Shown: piece by piece, positions 16,838 through 24,640 of the stretch
Layout of the letters: every line of letters starts with the position of its first letter
Position numbering within the stretch: the first letter of the stretch is position 1
Source of the DNA: Prevotella sp.
GTDB lineage: Bacteria > Bacteroidota > Bacteroidia > Bacteroidales > Bacteroidaceae
NCBI GenBank assembly: GCA_017561825.1
Contig: JAFZBK010000049.1
Span: forward strand, 31,752-95,751
DNA length: 64,000 nt
Reading direction: 5' to 3'
Notes under the pieces: model-generated
The model's database searches: none
What the model saw: only the letters and a program-made list of their open reading frames with translations
What the model was told of the DNA's origin: nothing
Translations under genes and position numbers: made by a program

Positions 16838-17800
16838 TTACAAACTTTGGAGCATGCGCTTAAGTACTACGGAACAGGAGATCTCGCGATTGGCTGCTTC
16901 GGGAATGACGATGGAGTTCTCGCTCTCAATCACGTCATCGGTGACAATCAAGCCACGACGTACAGGTAGGCAATGCATGAACTTCGCATTGTTTGTCCAT
17001 GACATATGTTCTGTATCTACTGTCCATGACATATCTTTTGAGGTGATCTTACCGTAGTCGGCAGGATTGGAAACACCAGGGTTACTCCAGTTCTTGGCAT
17101 AGATGAAATCGGCTCCCTCAAAGGCTTTCCGCTGATCATACTCCATACGAGCATTCCCCACGAACTGCGGATCAAGCTCATATCCCTCAGGATGGGTGAT
17201 AACGAAATCCACATCGGCGGCATTCATCCATTGTGCAAAGCTGTTAGGAACAGCCTGCGGCAATGCTCTGCAGTGAGGAGCCCAGGTTAATACGACTTTC
17301 GGACGCTCTACTTTCTTATGTTCCTCGATAGTAATCAGGTCGGCAAAGGCCTGCAGGGGATGCACAGTGGCAGTCTCCATGGCGAAGACAGGACGACCGC
17401 TGTATTTGATGAACTGGTTCAACACCGTTTCGGCATAGTCGTATTCACGGTCGGTGAGTCCGGCAAAACTTCTGATACCAATCAGATCACAATAGCAACC
17501 CATCACGGGGATAGCCTCCAACAGGTGCTCACTCTTGTCACCATCCATGATGACACCGCGTTCCGTTTCCAGTTTCCAAGCACCGGCATTCACATCGAGC
17601 ACGATAACATTCATGCCGAGGTTCATGGCAGCCTTCTGGGTAGAAAGACGGGTGCGCAGGGAGTTATTAAAGAAGATCATCATCAGGGTTTTGTTCTTAC
17701 CCAGATGCTGGAACTTATAACGGTCGTTCTTGATCTCTTGTGCTTCGGCGAGTGCTTGGTGCAGGTCACCGATATCTTGTACGTTGATAAAACTCTTCAT
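16838..17800 (-). CDS. argF': N-succinylornithine carbamoyltransferase (ArgF')
   Basis: Protein of 320 aa from ATG 17800; an in-frame TTG at 17809 is less likely. It transfers the carbamoyl group to an N-acylated ornithine, the Bacteroidota variant of the OTCase step in arginine synthesis. Motifs are the carbamoyl-phosphate loop FFNNSLRTR (residues 43-51), HPLQAFADL and HCLPVRRG. The match to the Bacteroides fragilis enzyme is close along the whole length as I recall it. Residue 90 is Ser, where the B. fragilis succinyl enzyme has Pro and acetyl-specific enzymes have Glu, so a succinylated substrate is expected. It follows proA by 30 bp filled with a 7-bp repeat. Confidence 0.93.
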   Translation of the reverse strand: MKSFINVQDIGDLHQALAEAQEIKNDRYKFQHLGKNKTLMMIFFNNSLRTRLSTQKAAMNLGMNVIVLDVNAGAWKLETERGVIMDGDKSEHLLEAIPVMGCYCDLIGIRSFAGLTDREYDYAETVLNQFIKYSGRPVFAMETATVHPLQAFADLITIEEHKKVERPKVVLTWAPHCRALPQAVPNSFAQWMNAADVDFVITHPEGYELDPQFVGNARMEYDQRKAFEGADFIYAKNWSNPGVSNPADYGKITSKDMSWTVDTEHMSWTNNAKFMHCLPVRRGLIVTDDVIESENSIVIPEAANREISCSVVLKRMLQSL

Positions 17801-17805
17801 AATTT

Positions 17806-17833
17806 TCAATTCTCAATTGTCAATTTTCAATTA
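17806..17833. repeat. 7-bp-periodic TCAATTN array in the proA-argF' gap
   Basis: TCAATT at 17806, 17813, 17820 and 17827. The four units fill the gap between the proA stop (17831) and the argF' ATG (17800). Confidence 0.95.
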
Positions 17834-19072
17834 AGGTCTAACCTGTCCTTCGCCCTCGATGAGCCATTTATAGGTAGTGATCTCTTCCAAGGCCATTGGA
17901 CCGCGAGGACCGAGTTTCTGGGTGGAGATGCCGATCTCTGCACCAAGTCCGAACTGGGCACCATCGGTAAAGGAGGTCGGAGCGTTCCAATAAACGCATG
18001 CAGCATCTACATGTGATTGGAACTTACGGGCAGTTGCTTCGTTCATGGTGATGATGGCCTCGCTATGACCAGAGCCGTTCGCGTCGATATGGGCGAGTGC
18101 CTCTTCGAGAGAAGCCACGGTCTTGATGGCGAGTTTGTAATCCATGAACTCTGTGCCGTAACTCTCTGGAGTAGCATGTTCCAACAGAGGATACTTACCT
18201 TCGAGGGTAGCATAAGCTTTTTCGTCGGCATAGATGATGACGTTTTTCTCAGCCATCGGCATTACTAGTTCTACTATATCTACTAGTCTTTCCTCATGAA
18301 TGAGCAGACAATCCAACGCATTACATACCGATACACGACGGGTCTTGGCGTTGTTGATAATGGCCTTGCCCATTTCCAGATCACCTTCCTTGTCGAAATA
18401 GGTGTTCACCACACCGGCACCTGTCTCGATAACAGGGATGCGGGCCGTATCGCGGACGAAGTCAATGAGCTTACGACCGCCACGGGGAATGCACAAATCC
18501 ACATAACCCACCGCATTCAGCATCTCGCCAGTGGCTTCATGAGTGGCAGGTAGCAGGGCTACCACATCAGGATTAACACCATATTTCTCTAAGATCTCAT
18601 GGATCAATGCCACCTCCTCACGGTTTGAGCAGTCAGCATCCTTTCCACCTTTCAATACACAGGCATTACCACTCTTGAAGCAGAGTGAGAAGACATCGAA
18701 GGTAACGTTGGGACGTGCCTCGTAGATCATGCCGATAACACCAAAGGGAACACTGATACGACACAGGCGTAGTCCGTTGGGCAACGTCTTCTGCTTGGTG
18801 ATGTGTCCGAGGGGAGAGGGTAGGGTGGCCACGTTACGCATATCGGCAGCGATACCCTCCAGACGACTATCCGTCAGTTGCAGTCGGTCGTACAGCGGGT
18901 TACTCTTCTCCATTTTGGCCAGATCCTGCGCATTAGCCTCCAGGATCCTCACCTTATTATATATGATCGCATCGGCAACGGCATTCAGGATATCGTTGCG
19001 CTGATCGTCGCTCAGCAGGGCCAGACTCTTGCTGGCGCGCTTCACTCGTTCGAATGTTTCTTTCAGTTGCAT
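17831..19072 (-). CDS. proA: Gamma-glutamyl phosphate reductase
   Basis: Protein of 413 aa, the usual length. It reduces glutamyl-5-phosphate to the semialdehyde with NADPH, the second step of proline synthesis. Seen are [34 protein letters not shown], the catalytic Cys region [15 protein letters not shown], and the C-terminal [31 protein letters not shown]. Its start overlaps the proB stop by 10 bp. A short CTAG array (18265-18286) lies in the coding region of an [13 protein letters not shown] segment. Confidence 0.96.
   Translation of the reverse strand: MQLKETFERVKRASKSLALLSDDQRNDILNAVADAIIYNKVRILEANAQDLAKMEKSNPLYDRLQLTDSRLEGIAADMRNVATLPSPLGHITKQKTLPNGLRLCRISVPFGVIGMIYEARPNVTFDVFSLCFKSGNACVLKGGKDADCSNREEVALIHEILEKYGVNPDVVALLPATHEATGEMLNAVGYVDLCIPRGGRKLIDFVRDTARIPVIETGAGVVNTYFDKEGDLEMGKAIINNAKTRRVSVCNALDCLLIHEERLVDIVELVMPMAEKNVIIYADEKAYATLEGKYPLLEHATPESYGTEFMDYKLAIKTVASLEEALAHIDANGSGHSEAIITMNEATARKFQSHVDAACVYWNAPTSFTDGAQFGLGAEIGISTQKLGPRGPMALEEITTYKWLIEGEGQVRP
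18265..18286. repeat. Short 9-bp-periodic CTAG array inside proA
   Basis: CTAG at 18265, CTAT at 18274 and CTAG at 18283, 9 bp apart. It is the shortest member of the family and falls in frame in proA. Confidence 0.7.
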
Positions 19073-19833
19073 GGTGTAAACTCTGTATGTGGGGTTTCGT
19101 CTTTACGCTCGATTAAATCAACAAGGATATTCTCACGCTCACCATTGGCGATGATGACGCGGATGCCCGACTGCGATACCTTGCTGGCAGTGGTATATTT
19201 CGAGTGCATGCCACCGCGACCGAAGGCGCTCTTCTCAGGTTGGATGTATTCGCTGAGGTCGCGACCGGGAGCCACTTCCTTGATCAGTTCTGCATTCGGA
19301 TCATCGGGATGGGTGGTAAAGATGCCATCGATGTTAGACAGAAGAATCAGCGTATCGGCTTTCATCATCTGGGCGATGAGGCCTGACAGTTCGTCGTTAT
19401 CGGTGAACATCAACTCTGTGACGCTCACGGTGTCGTTTTCATTCACGATGGGCAGCACGTCATTTTCAAGCATGACCGTCATACACGCCCTTTGGTTACG
19501 GTATTGTTCACCAGGCTGGAAGTTCTCTTTCATGGTCAATACTTGTCCTACATGGATACCGAACTCGCGGAACAGATCATAGTAGAGACCAACGAGTTTC
19601 ACCTGTCCGACAGCAGAGAACAACTGTCGCTGCTCCACAGAATCCAATGAGTGGTCAACCTTCAGTTCTCCCCGTCCGGAAGCCATGGCACCTGAGGATA
19701 CGAGGATGACCTCAATATCCTGCTTACGTAGCCATGCTATCTGGTCAACCAGTGCCGACATGCGTGTCACATCCAGCTTGCCGTCTGGACGTGTCAGGAC
19801 GTTCGAACCTACCTTTATAACTATTCTTCTCAT
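19063..19833 (-). CDS. proB: Glutamate 5-kinase, short form without PUA domain
   Basis: Protein of 256 aa. It phosphorylates glutamate to start proline synthesis. Amino-acid kinase motifs are [51 protein letters not shown] and LLSNIDGIF. The sequence ends right after the kinase fold, so the C-terminal PUA domain of the E. coli enzyme (367 aa) is missing; this can alter tetramer assembly and proline feedback. It overlaps proA downstream by 10 bp and yraN upstream by 4 bp, so all three are one transcript. Confidence 0.95.
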   Translation of the reverse strand: MRRIVIKVGSNVLTRPDGKLDVTRMSALVDQIAWLRKQDIEVILVSSGAMASGRGELKVDHSLDSVEQRQLFSAVGQVKLVGLYYDLFREFGIHVGQVLTMKENFQPGEQYRNQRACMTVMLENDVLPIVNENDTVSVTELMFTDNDELSGLIAQMMKADTLILLSNIDGIFTTHPDDPNAELIKEVAPGRDLSEYIQPEKSAFGRGGMHSKYTTASKVSQSGIRVIIANGERENILVDLIERKDETPHTEFTPCN

Positions 19834-20189
19834 AATAATGCTACATCTATGATGTGGTCTATTTCTGGCTTGTAACCTATGTTGCCGACGATACTGATGA
19901 TATCGAAGCGCACATGACTACTGAAACGGTGCGACTTGGTGTAGTGGTTGATGGCCGAAAGAAGACTCCGACGTTTTTTGTAGTCGATGGCCTCTTCGGG
20001 ATTACCATACAAACGGTTGCGACGGGTCTTTACTTCTACGATGACCAGTGTGCTACCTTCCTTTGCCACGATGTCGAGATCATGATGCCCCGATTTCCAG
20101 TCGCGTTCGATAATCACATAGCCTTTCTCTTGGAGGTAAGCTGCAGCCAGGTTTTCGCCCCACTTGCCGAGTTCGTTGTGAGCAGCCAT
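19830..20189 (-). CDS. YraN/UPF0102 family predicted endonuclease-fold protein
   Basis: Protein of 119 aa. It has the UPF0102 pattern LGKWGENLAAAYLQEKGY, then a restriction-endonuclease-like core HHDLDIVAKEG..LVIVEVKTR (D, EVK). The family usually has E in place of the first D of DLD. Its cellular role is not settled. Its ATG directly abuts the stop of the upstream acyl-CoA synthetase gene and its stop overlaps proB by 4 bp, so it is embedded in the arginine/proline operon. Confidence 0.9.
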   Translation of the reverse strand: MAAHNELGKWGENLAAAYLQEKGYVIIERDWKSGHHDLDIVAKEGSTLVIVEVKTRRNRLYGNPEEAIDYKKRRSLLSAINHYTKSHRFSSHVRFDIISIVGNIGYKPEIDHIIDVALL

Positions 20190-21869
20190 TTACTTCTTGC
20201 TGTCCTTGTTACGAATCTCTACACGACGAATCTTACCACTGATCGTCTTGGGCAGTTCATCGACAAACTCGATAATACGGGGGTACTTATAGGGAGCCGT
20301 TTCTTTCTTAACGTGCTGCTGGAGTTCCTTGATAAGGTCTTCTCCAGCCTTATCCTTCCACTCCTTACCGAGTACGACAGTAGCTTTCACCACCATGCCG
20401 CGGATATCGTCGGGCACACCAGTGATGGCGCACTCCACAACAGCGGGATGAGTCATCAGCGCACTCTCTACCTCAAAGGGACCGATACGGTAGCCAGACG
20501 ACTTGATCACATCGTCAATACGACCCTCGAACCAATAGTAGCCGTCCTCATCACGCCAGGCCATGTCACCTGTATGGTAGATACCATCGTGCCATGCCTC
20601 ACGGGTTAACTCTTCATCGCGGTAGTAATACTTAAACAGACCGATAGGCTTGCGGTCACCTACACGTACTACAATCTCGCCCTTCTCACCATCCTCACAA
20701 GGAGTGCCGTCGGCACGGAGCAGGTCGATGTCGTATTGAGCGTTGGGGATTCCCATGGAACCGGGCTTGGGTGTCATCCAAGGGAAGGTACCCAGAGTCA
20801 TGGTGGTTTCCGTTTGTCCGAAACCCTCCATGATGTTAAGACCAATCTTCTCCTTAAGCTTGTCGAACACGGCGGGATTAAGTGCCTCGCCAGCAGTACA
20901 GCAGTATTCAAGTGAAGACAGATCGTACTTGCTCAGATCCTCGCGGATCATGAAACGGTAGATGGTTGGCGGGGCACAGAACGATGTCACGTGGTATTTC
21001 TCAATCTGACGCAGCAACGTGTCAGCATTGAATTTCTCATGGTCGAACACAAAGACCGTTGCACCGGCAAACCACTGTCCGTAGAACTTTCCCCATACAG
21101 CCTTTCCCCATCCCGTGTCAGCTACAGTCAGATGAAGAGAACCCTCATGCAGGTTATGCCAAAACACGCCCGTTGAGAGATGCCCCATGGCATAGAGGTA
21201 GTCGTGAGCCACCATTTTCGGCTCACCGCTGGTACCACTGGTGAAATACATCAGCATGGTATCATCGTTGGTGTTAACGAAGGCGGGCTTGACGAACTTC
21301 GGAGCATTCTGCCATTCGTTCTGCCAGGAGTGCCAAGGACTAGAACAACTAGCACTACTAGTATTACTAGCTTCTTCTACCTTAATTAGCACCTTAATGG
21401 TCGGGCTCTCAGGCATAGCTGCCTCCACCTGACTCATCACGTAGGCATCATCTACACAGATGATACCTTTCACGCTGGCGCGGGTATTGCGATAAACGAT
21501 GTCGTGCTTGGTAAGCATGTGGGTCGCAGGGATGACGATGGCACCCAGCTTATGCAGGGCCAACATGACAACCCACCATTCGTAACGGCGCTTCAGAATC
21601 AGTATCACGGGGTCGTTCTTGCCGATGCCCAGTGACATCAGGTAACTGGCGGCCTGGTCGGTCTGCTCCTTCAGTTGACCGAAGGTGGTACGAATCTCCT
21701 CACCCTGATCATTTGTCCAAAGGATGGCCAGCTTTTCAGGAGCTTCAGCAGCCCATGCGTCCATCACGTCGTAGGCGAAATTGAAGTTCTCAGGGATGAT
21801 GAACTCCAGGTTCTTATTATAATCTTCTACAGAAGTAAATTTTGTCTGCTTTAAAAATCTCTCAATCAT
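20190..21869 (-). CDS. AMP-forming acyl-CoA synthetase (acetyl/medium-chain type)
   Basis: Protein of 559 aa of the ANL superfamily; it activates a carboxylate with ATP to the acyl-CoA. Motifs are MYFTSGTSGEPKMV (P-loop), EGFGQTETTM, YHTGDMAWRDEDGYYWFEGRIDD, and the catalytic Lys in KTISGKIRR. The architecture resembles medium-chain acyl-CoA ligases more than the 650 aa Acs. A 9-bp CTAG array at codons 167-177 encodes a Ser/Thr/Ala-rich insert (EASNTSSASCSS) in a surface loop. It sits in the arg/pro run after an XRE-cupin regulator gene, a neighbourhood I recall from Bacteroides. Confidence 0.9.
   Translation of the reverse strand: MIERFLKQTKFTSVEDYNKNLEFIIPENFNFAYDVMDAWAAEAPEKLAILWTNDQGEEIRTTFGQLKEQTDQAASYLMSLGIGKNDPVILILKRRYEWWVVMLALHKLGAIVIPATHMLTKHDIVYRNTRASVKGIICVDDAYVMSQVEAAMPESPTIKVLIKVEEASNTSSASCSSPWHSWQNEWQNAPKFVKPAFVNTNDDTMLMYFTSGTSGEPKMVAHDYLYAMGHLSTGVFWHNLHEGSLHLTVADTGWGKAVWGKFYGQWFAGATVFVFDHEKFNADTLLRQIEKYHVTSFCAPPTIYRFMIREDLSKYDLSSLEYCCTAGEALNPAVFDKLKEKIGLNIMEGFGQTETTMTLGTFPWMTPKPGSMGIPNAQYDIDLLRADGTPCEDGEKGEIVVRVGDRKPIGLFKYYYRDEELTREAWHDGIYHTGDMAWRDEDGYYWFEGRIDDVIKSSGYRIGPFEVESALMTHPAVVECAITGVPDDIRGMVVKATVVLGKEWKDKAGEDLIKELQQHVKKETAPYKYPRIIEFVDELPKTISGKIRRVEIRNKDSKK
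21340..21370. repeat. 9-bp-periodic CTAG array inside the acyl-CoA synthetase gene
   Basis: CTAG at 21340, 21349, 21358 and 21367. On the coding strand it specifies the Ser/Thr/Ala-rich loop at residues 167-177. Confidence 0.95.
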
Positions 21870-21902
21870 AACTTCAATTCTTCAATTTTTCATTCTTCCA
21901 TT

Positions 21903-22460
21903 CTACTCCACCGTAAAGGCGAGGAATTTAACGGCCTTGTCGCCTACTGCCAACATGCCATGAGGCTTTGACGAATCGAAATAGATGCTGTCCCCTTCCT
22001 CAAGAATCATCGTCTTACCACCGATATACAATTCCATGGCGCCTTCAAGCACGAGGTTGAACTCCTGTCCGGGGTGTGAGTTCTTATAGATGGTACGAGC
22101 ACCTGGCTTCGGCTCAACGGTAACGATGAACACATCAGCCTTGTGGTTTACGAAGCCGCTTACCAAACTCTGGTACTTGTAGGCTTTTGTGCGCTCAACC
22201 GACATGCCTTGTCCTTTGCGTACCACGAAGTACGACTTCATATGTGGGGCCTCGGCAAACATCAGTTCCTCGGCGGAGATCCCATACTTGTGAGCGATCT
22301 TCATCAGGTTTGAGATGGTGATATCCAACTCGCCAGCCTCGATCTTTTCATACTTCTCTGCACTGATGCCGATGGTTTCCGCCATCTCATCGATAGAGAT
22401 ATCGAGCACGTCACGGAGTCCGCGCAGTCGTTCACCTATTTGTTTCAGTTGTTCTTCCAT
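21903..22460 (-). CDS. XRE-family regulator with C-terminal cupin sensor
   Basis: Protein of 185 aa. Residues 7-62 form an HTH_3 domain (IGERLRGLRDVLDISIDEMAETIGISAEKYEKIEAG). Residues 110-183 form a cupin (PGARTIYKNSHPGQEFNLVLEGAMELYIGGKTMILEEGDSIYFDSSKPHGM). Such regulators often sense a small metabolite in the cupin. It lies between proC and the acyl-CoA synthetase in the same direction, so it may control that synthetase; this is inference. A 29-bp gap made of 7-bp repeats precedes it. Confidence 0.92.
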   Translation of the reverse strand: MEEQLKQIGERLRGLRDVLDISIDEMAETIGISAEKYEKIEAGELDITISNLMKIAHKYGISAEELMFAEAPHMKSYFVVRKGQGMSVERTKAYKYQSLVSGFVNHKADVFIVTVEPKPGARTIYKNSHPGQEFNLVLEGAMELYIGGKTMILEEGDSIYFDSSKPHGMLAVGDKAVKFLAFTVE

Positions 22461-22463
22461 ATT

Positions 22464-22491
22464 TCAATTTTCAATTATCAATTTTCAATTT
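22464..22491. repeat. 7-bp-periodic TCAATTN array in the proC-xre gap
   Basis: TCAATT at 22464, 22471, 22478 and 22485. It fills the gap between the proC stop (22490) and the xre ATG (22460). Confidence 0.95.
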
Positions 22492-23272
22492 ATTTCGCTC
22501 CTGCCTTCAGTCCACGGATAACGGCTGAGGTGAAGCCTGCGTGCTCCATCTCGTTAAGCCCCTTGATGGTAACACCGCCAGGTGTGGTTACCAAGTCGAT
22601 GGCAGCCTCTGGATGCATGCCACTTGCTTCTAACAGTTCAACAGCACCCTTCATGGTCTGCATCACGATCTTCTTGGCATCATCAGCCTTAAAACCTAAT
22701 TCCACGCCACCTTCACTGGCAGCACGGATATAACGCATGGCGTATGCAATACCACAACTGGCCAGTGTGGTTCCTGCGGCTAGATGCTGCTCGTCAGTGA
22801 TCAGCGTGTTACCCATCTCGTTGAAGATATCTACAACGATTTGCGTATCCTTCTCAGAGGCTCCCACGGGAACGATGAAGGTCATCGAGGCCATCTCAGC
22901 AATGGCGATATTGGGGATGACAAGGAAGAGGGGAGGACAGTTCTCGCCCAGCCACTCCTTGATGCTTGCTGACGATACACCAGCAGCAATCACGATCAGC
23001 AGTTGCTTCTGAGGATCCAGTCCTGACTTGATATCTTTCAGCACATGTTCCACCAGCCAGGGCTTCACCACCACACATACCACATCGGCTGATTCGGCAG
23101 CCAGCTGGTTATCGGTGGTAACAGCCAGTCCCATCTGGGCGAACTTGTCAATCACCTTCTGTGACGGATCGGCAACGGTGATATCCTCGTTGCGGAAATA
23201 CTCGCCTTTGATCAATCCTTCAACGGTGGCACCTCCCATGGCACCAGCGCCAATCACTGCAATCTTACTCAT
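22490..23272 (-). CDS. proC: Pyrroline-5-carboxylate reductase
   Basis: Protein of 260 aa, family length. It reduces pyrroline-5-carboxylate to proline. An N-terminal Rossmann motif (VIGAGAMGGATVEGL) and the C-terminal ProC signature (AIDLVTTPGGVTIKGLNEMEHAGFTSAVIRGL) are both present. It lies 25 bp after argD on the same strand. Together with proB and proA downstream, the whole proline route from glutamate is in this operon. Confidence 0.95.
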   Translation of the reverse strand: MSKIAVIGAGAMGGATVEGLIKGEYFRNEDITVADPSQKVIDKFAQMGLAVTTDNQLAAESADVVCVVVKPWLVEHVLKDIKSGLDPQKQLLIVIAAGVSSASIKEWLGENCPPLFLVIPNIAIAEMASMTFIVPVGASEKDTQIVVDIFNEMGNTLITDEQHLAAGTTLASCGIAYAMRYIRAASEGGVELGFKADDAKKIVMQTMKGAVELLEASGMHPEAAIDLVTTPGGVTIKGLNEMEHAGFTSAVIRGLKAGAK

Positions 23273-23297
23273 ATCTTCTGTCTCCTTCTATCTTCAT

Positions 23298-24431
23298 CTA
23301 ATTCCTTAAAACTACTTTGAGCTTCTCAATGAACTCATCTGCCTCAGCCTGTGTTAGACAAAGCGGTGGCAGCAATCGTAGAATATTCGTTCCAGCACAA
23401 CCTGTAAAGCAGTGCTGCTCGTAAATCAGCGGTTTCCTGATTTCCTGATGAGGCACGTCAAGGTCGATGCCAATCATGAGGCCACGACCACGCACGTCCT
23501 TAATCCTTTCACTATTTAATTCTTTAATAGCGTTGATGAGATAATCGCCAACAACACGGGCATTATCCACCAGGTGCTCCTCTTCAAAGACATCAAGCAC
23601 GGCCAACGCAGCGGCACAAGCCAGATGATTTCCACCGAACGTGGTTCCCAACTGTCCATAGACCGGTTGGAAAGCGGGTGATATCAAAACTGCTCCCATG
23701 GGGAAGCCATTTGCGATACCCTTGGCTACGGTGATGATGTCAGGACGGATGCCCAACCATTGGTGAGCAAAGAATTTTCCGCTACGACCGTAACCACACT
23801 GGATCTCATCGCAGATCAGGATGGTGCCGTGTTTCTTGCAGGCAGCTGACAGTCCTTGTGCGAACTCTTCTGTGGCTAGTTGAATGCCGCCCACACCTTG
23901 GATGCACTCCAGGATCACGGTGCACACATCACCCTTGGCCAGCTCAGTCTCCCACGCCTTCAGATCGTTCAGCGGCAGGTAGGTTACGTGCTTATTGGCA
24001 TTGATAGGCGCAATAATCTTGGGATTGTTCGTCACCTCTACAGCCAATGATGTACGACCATGGAATGCTTTCTCGCAAGAAAGAACACGGGTACGACCGT
24101 TGGTGAACGAAGCGAGTTTCAGCGCGTTCTCGTTCGCCTCAGCACCCGAATTGATCAGGAACAGCTGGTAATCATCATATCCACTGATCCTGCCCAGTCG
24201 TTCTGCTAGTTCAACCTGCAGTTTGTTCACCACAGAGTTTGAATAGAACCCGAGCTTGTTGAGCTGTTCATTCACCTTGTTGATATAATGGGGGTGAGCA
24301 TGACCGATGCTAATGACCGCATGACCGCCATAGAGGTCAAGGTATTCCTGACCTTTGTCATCCCATACCTTACAACCTTTTCCCTTCACGATGTTCACAT
24401 CGAACAGGGGATATACGTCAAATAGTTTCAT
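23298..24431 (-). CDS. argD: Acetyl/succinylornithine aminotransferase
   Basis: Protein of 377 aa, class III PLP aminotransferase. It converts N-acylglutamate semialdehyde to N-acylornithine. Motifs are NSGAEANENALKLA, DEIQCGYGRSGKFFAHQW, and the PLP lysine in VAKGIANGFPMGAV. It heads the leftward arg/pro operon and has its own -7 box. In Bacteroides I recall argD directly following argC; here argC ends at 53857, facing away from argD, so the ancestral order appears to be broken by an inversion. Confidence 0.94.
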   Translation of the reverse strand: MKLFDVYPLFDVNIVKGKGCKVWDDKGQEYLDLYGGHAVISIGHAHPHYINKVNEQLNKLGFYSNSVVNKLQVELAERLGRISGYDDYQLFLINSGAEANENALKLASFTNGRTRVLSCEKAFHGRTSLAVEVTNNPKIIAPINANKHVTYLPLNDLKAWETELAKGDVCTVILECIQGVGGIQLATEEFAQGLSAACKKHGTILICDEIQCGYGRSGKFFAHQWLGIRPDIITVAKGIANGFPMGAVLISPAFQPVYGQLGTTFGGNHLACAAALAVLDVFEEEHLVDNARVVGDYLINAIKELNSERIKDVRGRGLMIGIDLDVPHQEIRKPLIYEQHCFTGCAGTNILRLLPPLCLTQAEADEFIEKLKVVLRN

Positions 24432-24453
24432 ACCTTTGAATGATAATCGGTTG

Positions 24454-24461
24454 CAAAGGTA
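24454..24461 (-). promoter_or_regulatory. -7 promoter box of argD
   Basis: TACCTTTG on the minus strand, 22 nt before the argD ATG. I see no clear TTTG at the expected upstream distance, so only the -7 element is called. Confidence 0.6.
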
Positions 24462-24552
24462 CGGTAAAAAACTGACAAATCGTCACTTTCCGCTATCTTT
24501 TTGCATAAAAACGCACACAACAAGAAACATTAAACAACAATACCATAAATAG

Positions 24553-24618
24553 TTCCAAGCATAGAAACACAATGTTTCTGGGCTTGGAACACAGTGTTTC
24601 TGGGCTTGGTACTATATT
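24553..24618. repeat. 22-bp tandem array of palindromic units (GTTTCTGGGCTTGG core)
   Basis: Units start at 24553, 24575 and 24597, exactly 22 bp apart. Units 2 and 3 share TTTCTGGGCTTGG; unit 1 is close to its reverse complement (CCAAGCATAGAAAC). The linker pattern (ACACAATG, ACACAGTG) resembles that of the TTCCCACGTTGGGAA arrays, though the core differs. It lies about 120 bp upstream of argD, at one presumed inversion end. Confidence 0.88.
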
Positions 24619-24640
24619 TATCAACCTGTTTGGTAAATAC

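Noticed and set aside
17318-18016. Open frame of 232 codons antisense to argF' and proA
   Set aside because: It is a shadow of two well-identified genes and crosses the intergenic 7-bp repeat; the translation is low-information.
19854-20609. Long open frame of 251 codons on the plus strand
   Set aside because: It is antisense to yraN and the acyl-CoA synthetase, which have clear family motifs; no start signal, promoter or recognisable domain supports it.
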